Part shown: positions 15,619 through 24,873 of the stretch, one piece after another | Layout: each line of letters begins with the position of its first letter | Numbering within the stretch: position 1 is the first letter of the stretch | DNA from: JAYVJH01 sp043777595 | GTDB taxonomy: Bacteria; Bacteroidota; Bacteroidia; Cytophagales; Spirosomataceae | Direction: 5' to 3' | Length of the DNA stretch: 64,000 nt | Assembly: GCA_043777595.1 (NCBI GenBank) | Contig: JAYWHT010000116.1 | Span: 21,213 to 85,212 of the forward strand | Notes under the pieces: generated by a model | What the model was told of the DNA's origin: nothing | The model's database searches: none | The model's input: only the letters and a program-made list of their open reading frames with translations | Position numbers and translations under genes: made by a program

Positions 15619-16974
15619 TCATGGCATTTTGTTTAATTTTTGTAAAATTTGATCAGCAATCAATCGATGTGTATTTGCATTTGGGTGAATATCAAATAGG
15701 ATAGAATCTCTGCCGTTTTTATCCCACAACAAATATTTATCATATTCTTTTGGTGTTTTGATGGCTGTTCTTAGTGCAGAATCTACATCTACAAAAGTTA
15801 TGTTTTGAGCGTTGGTTGTCTTATTGAAGTGTGTACGGTCGTAATGATTTGTAAAACGTGTTTCGTCGTAGCCAAAGCCACCAAGATTCACTACTACTAA
15901 CTGCGATTGATTGGATTGACAAATTTTGGCAATTTCGTTATAGACATACCGCTCTATGGCTTGATTGTCGCTTTCGGCACGGGGCTTCAATCCTAAGTTT
16001 ATTTGTAATATCGACCATTTGTGTTTGAAAAAGTCCAGTACGACCACAGGAAGCCCTACTTTCCAAACAAAGACACATTTATCAAAAAAAGAGCGAGCGG
16101 TTTGCTTAAAATAAATAGACTCGGGCTTATAGAGCGACGACATAAAAAGCGGCGGGTGCACATCGTGGCCGTCATCTTTACGATGAATAAACGGAAATGG
16201 CATAACACCATAGGCGGTAGGGTAAAATGTAAATCGAGCACGATCGGCTAACCAAGGCGAATGTTGAAGAAATACAATTTTGGGTTTCGATTTTGGTATT
16301 GCTTTACGAGCTAAAATTAGCATCTGAGCCAGCCCATAGGCACTTGTCCCTGCATTGAGATATTGGCCACCCAACTCTTTTGCTACATGATATGAATAGG
16401 TTTTTTCGGCAGGACAAAAGTCGCCCCACGTAAAGGAACACCCAAGAAAGAGTAGCGTTGTGTCAGACTTTAATCTCAGTTGGGGGCCAACTGTTCTAAA
16501 ACCAAGGCTGTCCAAAAGTATTGGAATTTGCTTTTGGGTTGTTCCAATAACGTAGTTGTGAGACCCACTACCATTGGGTATGCCATGGTGTCCAAGTTCG
16601 GGGTGGGCTTCAAAGACTCGACCCTTTATGTTATAGTCTGCTTTATAATAATCGTAAAGTTTATCAATTTGTCGTAAAAAAGAGTAGGTCATAGCCACAG
16701 AATAGACCACGCCAACCCAAATCAGTGTGAAGCCCGCTATATTACTTTTTTTACTGAATGTAGCACGAGACCAGTATTTTTTGTAGGTAACACAAAGCAA
16801 AAATAAGATACAAGTGATTATACCTACCAAGTCGAAGGCTAACTGGACAGCAGTAGAGTTGGGTGTAAAACGACGAAGCCGTTGATGGTCAAAAAGCCAG
16901 CCGATGGCATCTGTAGACCAGTATAGGCCAATAATGGTAAGGAAAGCAAGAGTAATAAGTAGGGTATTTTTCAT
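15619..16974 (-). CDS. Membrane-anchored SGNH-hydrolase-like protein
   Basis: A 451-residue protein with three N-terminal membrane segments (about residues 4-22, 45-65, 82-102) followed by a soluble domain of SGNH/GDSL type. The nucleophile block is LFLGCSFTWGD, the second block YLNAGTSAYGLAQ, and the catalytic Asp-His pair fits DIHPNANTHRLIADQI near the C-terminus. Such proteins often de-acetylate or acylate surface polysaccharides, but the substrate is unknown. It stands alone; the neighbours do not define a role. Confidence 0.7.
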   Translation of the reverse strand: MKNTLLITLAFLTIIGLYWSTDAIGWLFDHQRLRRFTPNSTAVQLAFDLVGIITCILFLLCVTYKKYWSRATFSKKSNIAGFTLIWVGVVYSVAMTYSFLRQIDKLYDYYKADYNIKGRVFEAHPELGHHGIPNGSGSHNYVIGTTQKQIPILLDSLGFRTVGPQLRLKSDTTLLFLGCSFTWGDFCPAEKTYSYHVAKELGGQYLNAGTSAYGLAQMLILARKAIPKSKPKIVFLQHSPWLADRARFTFYPTAYGVMPFPFIHRKDDGHDVHPPLFMSSLYKPESIYFKQTARSFFDKCVFVWKVGLPVVVLDFFKHKWSILQINLGLKPRAESDNQAIERYVYNEIAKICQSNQSQLVVVNLGGFGYDETRFTNHYDRTHFNKTTNAQNITFVDVDSALRTAIKTPKEYDKYLLWDKNGRDSILFDIHPNANTHRLIADQILQKLNKMP

Positions 16975-17102
16975 GGTGTTAGCATAAATTATAACCTTGC
17001 CTAATGCAAGTACAGGCCGTAAATATTTTTATGTAATTATCAATAAATACAGTATTTGTTATAAACAATTTACAACATTATTGCATTATTTTCGCTAACA
17101 AC

Positions 17103-17154
17103 GGCAAATCCCCTTTTTTATTATGAAAACTCGTAACAAAAAAGGGGATTTGCC
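17103..17154. repeat. 17-bp inverted repeat downstream of infB
   Basis: GGCAAATCCCCTTTTTT at 17103-17119 pairs perfectly with AAAAAAGGGGATTTGCC at 17138-17154 across an 18-base loop. It lies just past the infB stop codon and probably acts as the operon's terminator or an RNA-protecting hairpin, although no U-run follows the second arm. Confidence 0.6.
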
Positions 17155-17165
17155 AAAAAAATATT

Positions 17166-20100
17166 TTATAACGTTCTTTTTACCTCACGTGTCTCGAAAC
17201 TCTCTACAACATCGCCTACTTGTAAGTCATTGAAGTTTCGGATACTCATACCACATTCAAAACCTGCACGAACATCGCTCACATCGTCTTTAAATCGTTT
17301 GAGTGCTGTAACGTCTCCTTCATGAACAACGATAAAGTCTCTCACAACACGTACTCGGTTATTGCGTTTGATGACACCATCGGTAACATAACAACCTGCA
17401 ACCGTACCAACTTTTGTGATTTTAAATACGTCTCTCACTTCGAGTGTACCAGATATAATCTCTTCGACTGTTGGCTCGAGCATTCCGACCATGGCATCTT
17501 TTACATCGTTGATGGCATCATAAATGATTGAATACAATCGAATTTCGATTTGCTCCTGTTCGGCCAGTTTCTTAGAGTTACCAGACGGGCGCACCTGAAA
17601 ACCAATCACGACGGCATCTGAGGCAATGGCAAGATTTATATCTGATTCAGAAATTTGACCTACTGCTTTGTGTATAATATTGACTTGTACTTCTTCTGTT
17701 GAGAGTTTGAGTAGTGAGTCTGACAATGCCTCTACTGAGCCGTCCACGTCACCTTTTACAATTACGTTTAGTTCTTTAAAGCTGCCTATGGCTTTACGGC
17801 GGCCTATTTCTTCGAGTGTGATGTGCTTGCGTGTTCTGATACTCTGCTCACGTATAATCTGCGCTCGCTTGGTGGCTATTTCACGTGCTTCACGTTCGGT
17901 TTCCATTACATTAAACTTATCGCCAGCTTGTGGTGCACCATTCAAACCAAGTAAAAGTACTGGCGTTGATGGGCCTGCTTCTTTGATTTTTTCACCACGA
18001 CTATCGAACATCGCCTTGGCACGACCAAAGTTAGCACCCGCAAGTATAATATCACCAATTTTGAGTGTACCATTCTGAACCAATACCGTTGCCATATAAC
18101 CACGACCTTTGTCTAACGATGCCTCTACGATTGTACCATTTGCTCTGCGATTTGGGTTTGACTTTAATTCCAATAAATCAGCTTCGAGCAATACTTTTTC
18201 TAATAAATCTGGAATACCAAGGCCACTTTTTGATGATATTTCTTGAGTCTGGTATTTACCACCCCACTCTTCTACCAATATATTCATAATCGAAAGCTCT
18301 TCACGGACTTTCTCTGTATTTGCGCCAGGTTTATCTACCTTACTAAATGCAAACACAATGGGGACACCTGCCAACTGTGCGTGATTGATTGCTTCTCGGG
18401 TTTGAGGCATCACGCTGTCGTCGGCTGCTATCACGATAATGGCTACATCGGTAACTTTTGCCCCTCTTGCACGCATGGCCGTAAAGGCTTCGTGGCCAGG
18501 TGTGTCCAAAAATGCAATCTGTCGGCCTGTATCTGTCTTTACGTTATATGCGCCTATGTGCTGCGTAATACCACCAGCTTCGCCAGCGGCTACACGTGTG
18601 CGACGAATATAGTCGAGCAATGAGGTTTTACCATGATCGACGTGACCCATGATAGTAACAACTGGCGCACGCTCCAACATATCCTCTGGTTTGTCATCAT
18701 CTATTTGTATATCGGCCTGTACTTCTTCTTCGGCAGATATAAACTGGATTTCATACCCAAACTCGTCAGCTATGAGCGTAATTGATTCTGCATCTAATCG
18801 TTGATTGATTGACACAAACACACCCATACTCAAACACACCGAAATTACTTCTGAAACCGATACGTCCATCATAGACGACAGGTCGTTGGCTGAAATAAAC
18901 TCGGTTACTTTCAACACTTTTGAATCTTCCTGCTCTTGCTGCAAACGTCCTTCTTCGGCTTCTGCACGCATCTTACGTTTTTCACGGCGTTTGCCTGCAC
19001 CAAAGTTTTTACCGCTTGACCCAGCAGTATTTATACGGCCAAAAGTTGCTTTGATAGAACTGTCAACTGCTTTCTGTGAGATGGTTTCACGACCTTTTCC
19101 GCCGCCTTTTCCACCTTTATTTCGGTTGTTGGCCCCGCCACTATTATTGTTATTACTTGTATTATTAGTATTGTTCGATGGCGCAGTGTTACTGTTGCCA
19201 CCTTGACTACCCGCTGTGGTTGAGCGATTAGTTGGTTGCCCACCACTCGTAGGTGCTTGGTTGGCTGTTCGTGGGGCTGGCCTGTCGCTTGTCGGCCTAT
19301 TATCGCCTTCACGTCTTGGCCTATCTCCACCAGACTGGTTATTAGGGGCATTTACTACTTTTTCGCCTTTGTGTACTCGCTTACGTTTTCCTTTGTTATC
19401 TTTATCTGAGTTGTTACCACCGCCTCTACGCTCTACTGGCAGTTGAATCTTTCCTAAAATTGTCAGACCTTTAAGCTGGTCGCCTTTGGCTTCTATCAGC
19501 TCTGTTTCGGCTGGTTTTTCAACTACTGGGGCTGGTGTGGGTACTGTATCTGGTTTTGGTTGCTTTACCTGGCTGACTTGTGGTGTTGGAATTATTACCT
19601 CAATTACGAGAGGTTTCACCATAGCAGGAGGTATTTCTACGGCTTTTGGCTCTTCGGCAACCTTTGGAGGTACTATAACTACTTTTTCAACCACGATTGG
19701 CTGCTCAACTACAACTGGTGTCTTAATTTCTGGTTGCACTGCAACTGGAACTATTACTTTTGCTGGTGGCTCAGGCAGTATTACCTTTTCAGGCGTAATT
19801 TCTACAACCTTTTCTACTACTGCCATCACAGGCTCTGGTATTGGTGCAGGTTGTGGTTTTTCAACCATTATTTCTGGTTGTTTTTCAACGACAACCTCAG
19901 GTACAGTTGGCTTAGGAGGTGCCTTTATTGGAACACTAAGGTCAATCTTGTCAATGACTTTAAGCCCAGTTACATGAGCGGTAGCTCTTATAACATCAGG
20001 CTCGGGTTTAGCAACGACTGGAGCAGTGATTTCTGCCACCAAAGGCTCAGGCGTATTGCTTCTAAACCATGTTGGGATGTCATCGTCTTGCTTTGTTTTG

Positions 20101-20336
20101 CCCACAGAAACTATCTGTGGTGGTAATTCCACGGGTTTTTTGGGCGCAAAACCGTCCAAAAGTGCGTCTGACTTGAAATCTTTTGCCAAGAAATCAAGTT
20201 GTTCGGCATTGAGTTTACTATTGGGGTTATTGTCCACCTTAAAGCCTTTTGCATTCAAATGACTAACAACAGTAGGGACACCTACGTTGAGTACTCTGGC
20301 TGCTTGGCTTAAGCGCATGGTTCTTTCGTCGGCCAT
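17166..20336 (-). CDS. infB: Translation initiation factor IF-2
   Basis: Brings fMet-tRNA to the 30S subunit. The 1056-residue length reflects a long low-complexity N-terminal region: a Val/Pro/Lys-rich stretch (about 70-285) and an Asn/Gly/Arg-rich stretch (about 310-430). The G domain begins near residue 563 with GHVDHGKT, then DTPGHEAF and FSKVDK, followed by domains II-IV. The N-terminal winged-helix-like motif (LSQAARVLNVGVPTVVSHL) is present. It is the last gene of rimP-nusA-infB, and a separate promoter candidate lies just upstream. Confidence 0.97.
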   Translation of the reverse strand: MADERTMRLSQAARVLNVGVPTVVSHLNAKGFKVDNNPNSKLNAEQLDFLAKDFKSDALLDGFAPKKPVELPPQIVSVGKTKQDDDIPTWFRSNTPEPLVAEITAPVVAKPEPDVIRATAHVTGLKVIDKIDLSVPIKAPPKPTVPEVVVEKQPEIMVEKPQPAPIPEPVMAVVEKVVEITPEKVILPEPPAKVIVPVAVQPEIKTPVVVEQPIVVEKVVIVPPKVAEEPKAVEIPPAMVKPLVIEVIIPTPQVSQVKQPKPDTVPTPAPVVEKPAETELIEAKGDQLKGLTILGKIQLPVERRGGGNNSDKDNKGKRKRVHKGEKVVNAPNNQSGGDRPRREGDNRPTSDRPAPRTANQAPTSGGQPTNRSTTAGSQGGNSNTAPSNNTNNTSNNNNSGGANNRNKGGKGGGKGRETISQKAVDSSIKATFGRINTAGSSGKNFGAGKRREKRKMRAEAEEGRLQQEQEDSKVLKVTEFISANDLSSMMDVSVSEVISVCLSMGVFVSINQRLDAESITLIADEFGYEIQFISAEEEVQADIQIDDDKPEDMLERAPVVTIMGHVDHGKTSLLDYIRRTRVAAGEAGGITQHIGAYNVKTDTGRQIAFLDTPGHEAFTAMRARGAKVTDVAIIVIAADDSVMPQTREAINHAQLAGVPIVFAFSKVDKPGANTEKVREELSIMNILVEEWGGKYQTQEISSKSGLGIPDLLEKVLLEADLLELKSNPNRRANGTIVEASLDKGRGYMATVLVQNGTLKIGDIILAGANFGRAKAMFDSRGEKIKEAGPSTPVLLLGLNGAPQAGDKFNVMETEREAREIATKRAQIIREQSIRTRKHITLEEIGRRKAIGSFKELNVIVKGDVDGSVEALSDSLLKLSTEEVQVNIIHKAVGQISESDINLAIASDAVVIGFQVRPSGNSKKLAEQEQIEIRLYSIIYDAINDVKDAMVGMLEPTVEEIISGTLEVRDVFKITKVGTVAGCYVTDGVIKRNNRVRVVRDFIVVHEGDVTALKRFKDDVSDVRAGFECGMSIRNFNDLQVGDVVESFETREVKRTL

Positions 20337-20357
20337 ATCAAAATTAAAAATTTAACT

Positions 20358-20365
20358 CAAAGGTA
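20358..20365 (-). promoter_or_regulatory. Candidate -7 element for infB
   Basis: TACCTTTG on the minus strand, 22 bp before the infB ATG, matches TAnnTTTG. No convincing TTTG at the usual distance. It could give infB an internal promoter within the operon. Confidence 0.35.
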
Positions 20366-20444
20366 ACTCTTTACAACTATTTTTGTACTGGATTGCTTAA
20401 ACAGTTTACATAATTTTATTATTTAGGTGTCGTACAATCATTTT

Positions 20445-21689
20445 TTATTCAAATTCGCCTTTCAAAATCGTCAGTATTTCTTCTACTGTTTCTTCTTCGA
20501 GGTCGGTTCTTCTAATCAATTCTTCTTTGCTCATATTCAGTACCTGTTTGGCAGTGTCTAAGCCCAAACGGCGGAACTCTTCGAGCATCCATTCGTCTAT
20601 TTCATCTCTAAATTCGCTCAAATCTACGTCTTCCTCATCTTCTTGGCCTTCGATGTCTCTAAATACATCTAAGTCAAAACCAACCAATCGGCCTGCTAAT
20701 TTAATGTTCTGTCCACCTCGGCCAATGGCCAGCGAAACTTGGTCAGGTTTTAGGTAAACGGCCACTCGTTTGGTTTCACGGTCAATGTTCATCGAAGTTA
20801 TTTTGGCAGGACTCAACGCACGCTGTATCAGCAGCTCCATGTTGTCAGTCCAGTTTATGACGTCAATATTTTCATTGCCCAATTCTCTAACAATAGAATG
20901 AATCCTTGACCCTTTCATACCCACACAAGCACCAACGGGATCTATGCGGTCGTCAAACGACTCTACTGCTACTTTGGCTCTTTCGCCTGGCTCACGGACA
21001 ATTTTGCGTATCGAAATTATGCCATCATATATTTCCGGTATTTCGTTTTCAAACAATCTTTCCAAAAACACTGGCGAGGTTCTTGACAGAGCAATACGTG
21101 GAATACCATTGTTGTTTTCGACTTGGTGAACAACTACTTTCAAGCTATCACCTTTGCGGAAACGGTCTTTTGAAATCTGGTCTGTACGTGGTAGCACCAA
21201 CTCGTTGCCGTCTGAATCCAAACAAATTGTCTCGTTTTTTAAGAGTTGATACACCTCTACATTGATAAGGTCGCCGACCATATCTTTGTATTTGATGTAC
21301 AATATTTCTTTCTCTAAATCTTTGACTTTCTGAATCAGTGTTTGGCGGGCAGTCTGAACCATTCTACGACCAAAGTCAGCCAACTTTATTTCTTCTGCTA
21401 CTTCTTCGCCTACTTCAAAGTCTGTCTGAATGAGCTGCGCTTCGGCCAATGGAATCTTGTCTAATTCCCATATATCTTCGGAATTATCGTCCACGATTTC
21501 TCGGGTACGCCACATTTCCAAGTCCCCACTTTCGGGGTTAATGATAACATCAAAATTTGAGTCCGACCCGTATTTTTTACGAATCATTGACCTAAAAACT
21601 TCTTCCAATACTTTTATAATAGTAGGACGGTCGATGTTTTTGGAACGGGCAAAATCGGCAAACGATTCAATGAGTACTGCGCTATCCAT
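20445..21689 (-). CDS. nusA: Transcription termination/antitermination factor NusA
   Basis: A 414-residue RNA-polymerase-binding factor. The N-terminal domain (KVLEEVFRSMIRKKYG), the S1 domain (about 135-200), and the two KH domains with VGACVGMKGSRIHSIVREL and VSLAIGRGGQNIKLAGRL are all in place; the C-terminal acidic stretch EGQEDEEDVDLSE and an HhH-like end follow. It is the middle gene of the conserved rimP-nusA-infB operon. Confidence 0.97.
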   Translation of the reverse strand: MDSAVLIESFADFARSKNIDRPTIIKVLEEVFRSMIRKKYGSDSNFDVIINPESGDLEMWRTREIVDDNSEDIWELDKIPLAEAQLIQTDFEVGEEVAEEIKLADFGRRMVQTARQTLIQKVKDLEKEILYIKYKDMVGDLINVEVYQLLKNETICLDSDGNELVLPRTDQISKDRFRKGDSLKVVVHQVENNNGIPRIALSRTSPVFLERLFENEIPEIYDGIISIRKIVREPGERAKVAVESFDDRIDPVGACVGMKGSRIHSIVRELGNENIDVINWTDNMELLIQRALSPAKITSMNIDRETKRVAVYLKPDQVSLAIGRGGQNIKLAGRLVGFDLDVFRDIEGQEDEEDVDLSEFRDEIDEWMLEEFRRLGLDTAKQVLNMSKEELIRRTDLEEETVEEILTILKGEFE

Positions 21690-21770
21690 CTTAATTCACA
21701 ATTTTGGTTTGGTTTAAAATGATTTTTTAGGGACTTTGGATTTGTTGTGCTTGTCCTTCGTCGGGTTATT

Positions 21771-22235
21771 TTATCTAAAAGAAATCTGTACCTGTGATTT
21801 CTTCACTTCTACATATTTGAAACTATTTATAACTGGCGGCTCCGATTTCTTTTTTGCTTTGGTACTAATCGTAAAACTGTCGGCAGTTGCTTCTGTGAGT
21901 TCGCCCAATTTTTCTGTGCCATCTGGCAATATTACTTTCAGAGTTCGGCCTATATTTTTTTGATATTGCCGAGCAAATGTAAGCGGAAAATCAACCCCAG
22001 GCGACGATACTTCGAGGCGGTAGGCTTCTTCGATGAGTTCTAACTTAAAGATTTCATCGTCTAATTTTCTACTAATAATGGCACATTCGTCAATACTTAT
22101 ACCCGCATCACTGTCGATTAGTACAATTACTTTATGGTTAGATTTTGAGGGTGAAACCTGTAAATCAACCACAAAAAACTTGTCATCTTCGAGAAGCGTA
22201 CTTAATATTTGTGCAATTTGTTCTTTTTCGGTCAT
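21771..22235 (-). CDS. rimP: Ribosome maturation factor RimP
   Basis: A 154-residue 30S-assembly factor. Typical blocks are VLIDSDAGISIDECAIISRKLDD and YRLEVSSPGVDFPL. It is first in the rimP-nusA-infB operon, preceded by a good Bacteroidota promoter and a terminator-like hairpin in the leader. Confidence 0.93.
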   Translation of the reverse strand: MTEKEQIAQILSTLLEDDKFFVVDLQVSPSKSNHKVIVLIDSDAGISIDECAIISRKLDDEIFKLELIEEAYRLEVSSPGVDFPLTFARQYQKNIGRTLKVILPDGTEKLGELTEATADSFTISTKAKKKSEPPVINSFKYVEVKKSQVQISFR

Positions 22236-22245
22236 TTTTTAGCCA

Positions 22246-22269
22246 ACAAAAAAGGGACTTTTACGTCCC
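22246..22269 (-). terminator. Terminator-like hairpin in rimP leader
   Basis: Read on the minus strand, GGGAC-GTAAAA-GTCCC is followed directly by TTTTTTG, an intrinsic-terminator shape, and it lies between the rimP promoter (22300-22331) and its ATG at 22233-22235. It could attenuate the translation-factor operon. The stem is short (5 GC-rich pairs), so efficiency is uncertain. Confidence 0.5.
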
Positions 22270-22299
22270 CTCACACTCATTAAAACATAAATTCTGGTG

Positions 22300-22331
22300 C
22301 AAAGGTAACTGTTTTTTTATGACATTTGCAA
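22300..22331 (-). promoter_or_regulatory. Promoter of rimP-nusA-infB
   Basis: On the minus strand a TTG at 22331-22329 is followed after 21 bases by TACCTTTG (22307-22300), matching the Bacteroidota -33/-7 arrangement. Transcription would start near 22293 and give a leader of about 60 nt containing the hairpin. Confidence 0.65.
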
Positions 22332-22332
22332 G

Positions 22333-22644
22333 ATGATTGTAATTTTTATGTCTTTTTTGTGGGTTGATGGACTGGCTTTGTACCCTTTTGTGATACTAAA
22401 AGCTCGCAATCCGCCTGCTTATTTAATCAACCACGAGCGCATACACCTGCGGCAGCAGTTAGAAATGGGGCTGTTGTTGTTTTATATTTGGTATATGTTT
22501 GAATTTATGTTGAGGTATTACAAACACAAAAACTCGTACATGGCCTATCGCAATATTAGTTTTGAGCGAGAAGCCTACGTCAACGATGAAAAACTTGATT
22601 ATTTAACAAAAAGAAAATTTTGGGGTTTTTGGAAGTATATTTGA
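22333..22644 (+). CDS. Small membrane protein with HExxH motif
   Basis: A 103-residue protein with a hydrophobic N-terminus, a zinc-binding-like motif NHERIHLRQQLE (His-Glu-x-x-His near residue 37) and a second hydrophobic segment (LLLFYIWYMFEFML). The downstream FEREAY could supply the third ligand. The combination suggests a minimal membrane metalloprotease-like protein, found in Bacteroidota as a hypothetical; activity is unproven. It is divergent from rimP, with its start at the rimP -33 element, so any promoter must overlap. Confidence 0.6.
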   Translation: MIVIFMSFLWVDGLALYPFVILKARNPPAYLINHERIHLRQQLEMGLLLFYIWYMFEFMLRYYKHKNSYMAYRNISFEREAYVNDEKLDYLTKRKFWGFWKYI

Positions 22645-22687
22645 GGGTGCGAATGTTTATTGTTAATTTTTACTGAAATAATTATTT

Positions 22688-23065
22688 ATGTCAATTATAA
22701 AAAACCCGTTACTATTTGTTGGATCGCTTGGCGAAAAACATATTTACACACTGTATGATTCGGGGGCCAATCTGTCGTGTATACACCCTGACCAAATTTT
22801 AGACTTAGAAATTTCTCGACCGCTTGGTCGTATAAGGTTGATTGGTACTGCTGCTGAAGGACACTACATAGAAGTAACCGACAGAGTAAGTCTTGACTTT
22901 TATATAGACGATGTATTACTGTCAGACGAATTTTTGATTATCCCAGGTCTTAGCGAAGATGCTATTATTGGGGCTGCTACAATGCAAAAATGGCGTATTA
23001 AATTGGACTTTGAACACGACATAGCTATCGTTGATCCAAAAGTAGCCAAAATGCAACTAATTTAA
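22688..23065 (+). CDS. Retropepsin-like aspartic protease-family protein
   Basis: A 125-residue protein with the fold of a single retropepsin subunit. The active-site-like YDSGANLSCI (Asp near residue 21) is followed by strand-rich sequence and the second hallmark ALIGAATM-like segment IIGAATMQKWRIKLDF. Such proteins would dimerise to form an active site. The role in bacteria is unknown. It lies between the HExxH gene and the PolX gene, all on the plus strand with short gaps. Confidence 0.7.
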   Translation: MSIIKNPLLFVGSLGEKHIYTLYDSGANLSCIHPDQILDLEISRPLGRIRLIGTAAEGHYIEVTDRVSLDFYIDDVLLSDEFLIIPGLSEDAIIGAATMQKWRIKLDFEHDIAIVDPKVAKMQLI

Positions 23066-23095
23066 TTTAGTGATAACCCAATAAGATAAAAAAAC

Positions 23096-24778
23096 GTGTC
23101 AAACGAAGAAATTATTGATGCCCTCGAACTCACTGCCAAACTGATGGAACTGCATGAGGGCGATGCTTTTAAAATAAAAAATTATAGCGCAACTGCGTTT
23201 AGTCTCAACAAACTAATTGACATACAACTGGCCAACTGCTCGATTGATGACCTGATAAAACTACAAAGTGTGGGCAAAAGTACGGCTACTAAAATAGTGG
23301 AATTTGTGCAGACTGGGCATTTTAAAGAATTGGACGATTTGCTGGCGCAGACACCCAGCGGTGTGTTAGATATGTTTAAAGTCAAAGGAATTGGCCCCAA
23401 GAAAATCGCTGTCATTTGGCGAGAACTGGGTATAGAAGACCTACGAGAGCTACAGATTGCGTGCGAGAGTGGTAAAATTGCCAAACTCAAAGGTTTCGGT
23501 GAAGGCACACAACAAAAGATATTAGACTCGCTGGCTTTTATGCAGAGCCAAGTTGGCAAACTTCGTATGGACAAAGCCGAAGCACTGGCACAACAAATTA
23601 AGGCGTTGCTTAGTCCTGTTTTTGAACGAGTAGAGATTGCAGGACAAGTACGCCGAAGGTCAGAAATTGTAGATACTCTTGTGCTTATAATTGCGACCAA
23701 CGAGCCTGTGAAAGCGCAGCAACAAATCAATGTTTTTGAAGATTTGGTTCAAGATGTCAAACACTCATCACCATTTATTTGGCGGGGCAAAGCGTTTGAT
23801 TTACAGGTTTTGGTAGAATTGGTATGTGTCAAGCCCGATCAATTTGGAAGCCAATATTTTATACTCTCTGCCGACCAAAAACACTTGGCCGAACGCACAC
23901 CGTCTGGGCAATCGTTGATGCAAGTAGCTTATAATGAAACGATTGTATCTGACGAAGACGTATATCAGAAAGCAAATTTACCATTTATAGTCCCCGAAAT
24001 GAGAGAGGGTTTGGGGGAATTTGAATGGGCAATAAATAATAAAATTGAGGATTTGGTAACTTGGAACGACCTCCGTGGCATTTTGCACAACCACAGTACA
24101 TATTCTGACGGTAAGCATAGCTTGGAGCGAATGGCTACGTTTTGTAAAGAACTGGGTTTTGAGTATTTGGGCATCGCCGACCATTCAAAGTCAGCAGGTT
24201 ATGCCAATGGTTTGAGCGTAGAGCGAGTAATAGACCAACACCGAGAGATTGAAAAACTAAACCAACAACTCGCACCATTCAAAATATTAAAAGGCATCGA
24301 AGCCGATATTTTAGGCGATGGCACTTTGGACTATGACAACGACATACTGGCGACTTTTGACTACGTGGTGGCCTCTGTACACAGCAACCTGACGATGAAC
24401 TACGACAAAGCCATGAGCCGACTTGTCAGAGCAATCGAAAACCCACATACAACAATTTTAGGCCACCCAACAGGCAGACTGTTACTGTCTCGTGAAGGCT
24501 ACCCGATTGACCACAAGTTAATTATAGATGCCTGTGCAGCCAACAACGTAGTGATAGAAATCAACGCAAGCCCGTGGCGATTGGACATCGACTGGCGGTG
24601 GATACGTTATTGTATAGAAAAAAATGTAATGCTTAGTATCAATCCTGACGCACACGAAACCGATGGCTATTTTGATATGCACTACGGAGTGTCCATTGGT
24701 CGCAAAGGCGGCCTAACCAAAAACATGACTTTTAACGCACTTACTTTGACAGAAATAGAGGCATTTTTGAAGAAATAA
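23096..24778 (+). CDS. polX: PolX-like protein with PHP domain
   Basis: A 560-residue bacterial/archaeal family X DNA polymerase architecture: HhH-rich 8-kDa-like N-terminus (LQSVGKSTATKIVEF, FKVKGIGPKKIAVI), palm (about 175-300) and a C-terminal PHP phosphoesterase domain (about 327-560). The PHP metal ligands are intact: HNHSTYSDG, IADHSKSAG, GIEADI, SVHSN, GHPTGRL, NPDAHETDG. In the palm the usual G-S-x-R-R ... D-x-D reads GQVRRRSEIVDTLVLI, so the nucleotide-binding Ser and the paired catalytic Asps are not conserved. It may work as a 3'-end nuclease only. Start codon GTG at 23096. Confidence 0.85.
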   Translation: MSNEEIIDALELTAKLMELHEGDAFKIKNYSATAFSLNKLIDIQLANCSIDDLIKLQSVGKSTATKIVEFVQTGHFKELDDLLAQTPSGVLDMFKVKGIGPKKIAVIWRELGIEDLRELQIACESGKIAKLKGFGEGTQQKILDSLAFMQSQVGKLRMDKAEALAQQIKALLSPVFERVEIAGQVRRRSEIVDTLVLIIATNEPVKAQQQINVFEDLVQDVKHSSPFIWRGKAFDLQVLVELVCVKPDQFGSQYFILSADQKHLAERTPSGQSLMQVAYNETIVSDEDVYQKANLPFIVPEMREGLGEFEWAINNKIEDLVTWNDLRGILHNHSTYSDGKHSLERMATFCKELGFEYLGIADHSKSAGYANGLSVERVIDQHREIEKLNQQLAPFKILKGIEADILGDGTLDYDNDILATFDYVVASVHSNLTMNYDKAMSRLVRAIENPHTTILGHPTGRLLLSREGYPIDHKLIIDACAANNVVIEINASPWRLDIDWRWIRYCIEKNVMLSINPDAHETDGYFDMHYGVSIGRKGGLTKNMTFNALTLTEIEAFLKK

Positions 24779-24873
24779 CCCTATCAATCGTAGTTTTGGG
24801 TGTAACAAAATACGCATACAGTCTTTAACCAAATAAAAATACTTTTCGTTATTCGTTTTTCACTATTCACTAC

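Noticed and set aside
15456..15704. 82-residue plus-strand ORF downstream of the CPBP promoter
   Set aside because: It overlaps the 3' end of the SGNH gene on the other strand, has no recognisable domain or promoter, and its second half is the antisense of coding sequence.
19486..20126. Long plus-strand ORFs opposite infB
   Set aside because: They are antisense to the repetitive Val/Pro/Lys-rich region of IF-2 and have the biased Thr/Ser/Gly or Tyr/Asn/Phe composition expected of shadows.
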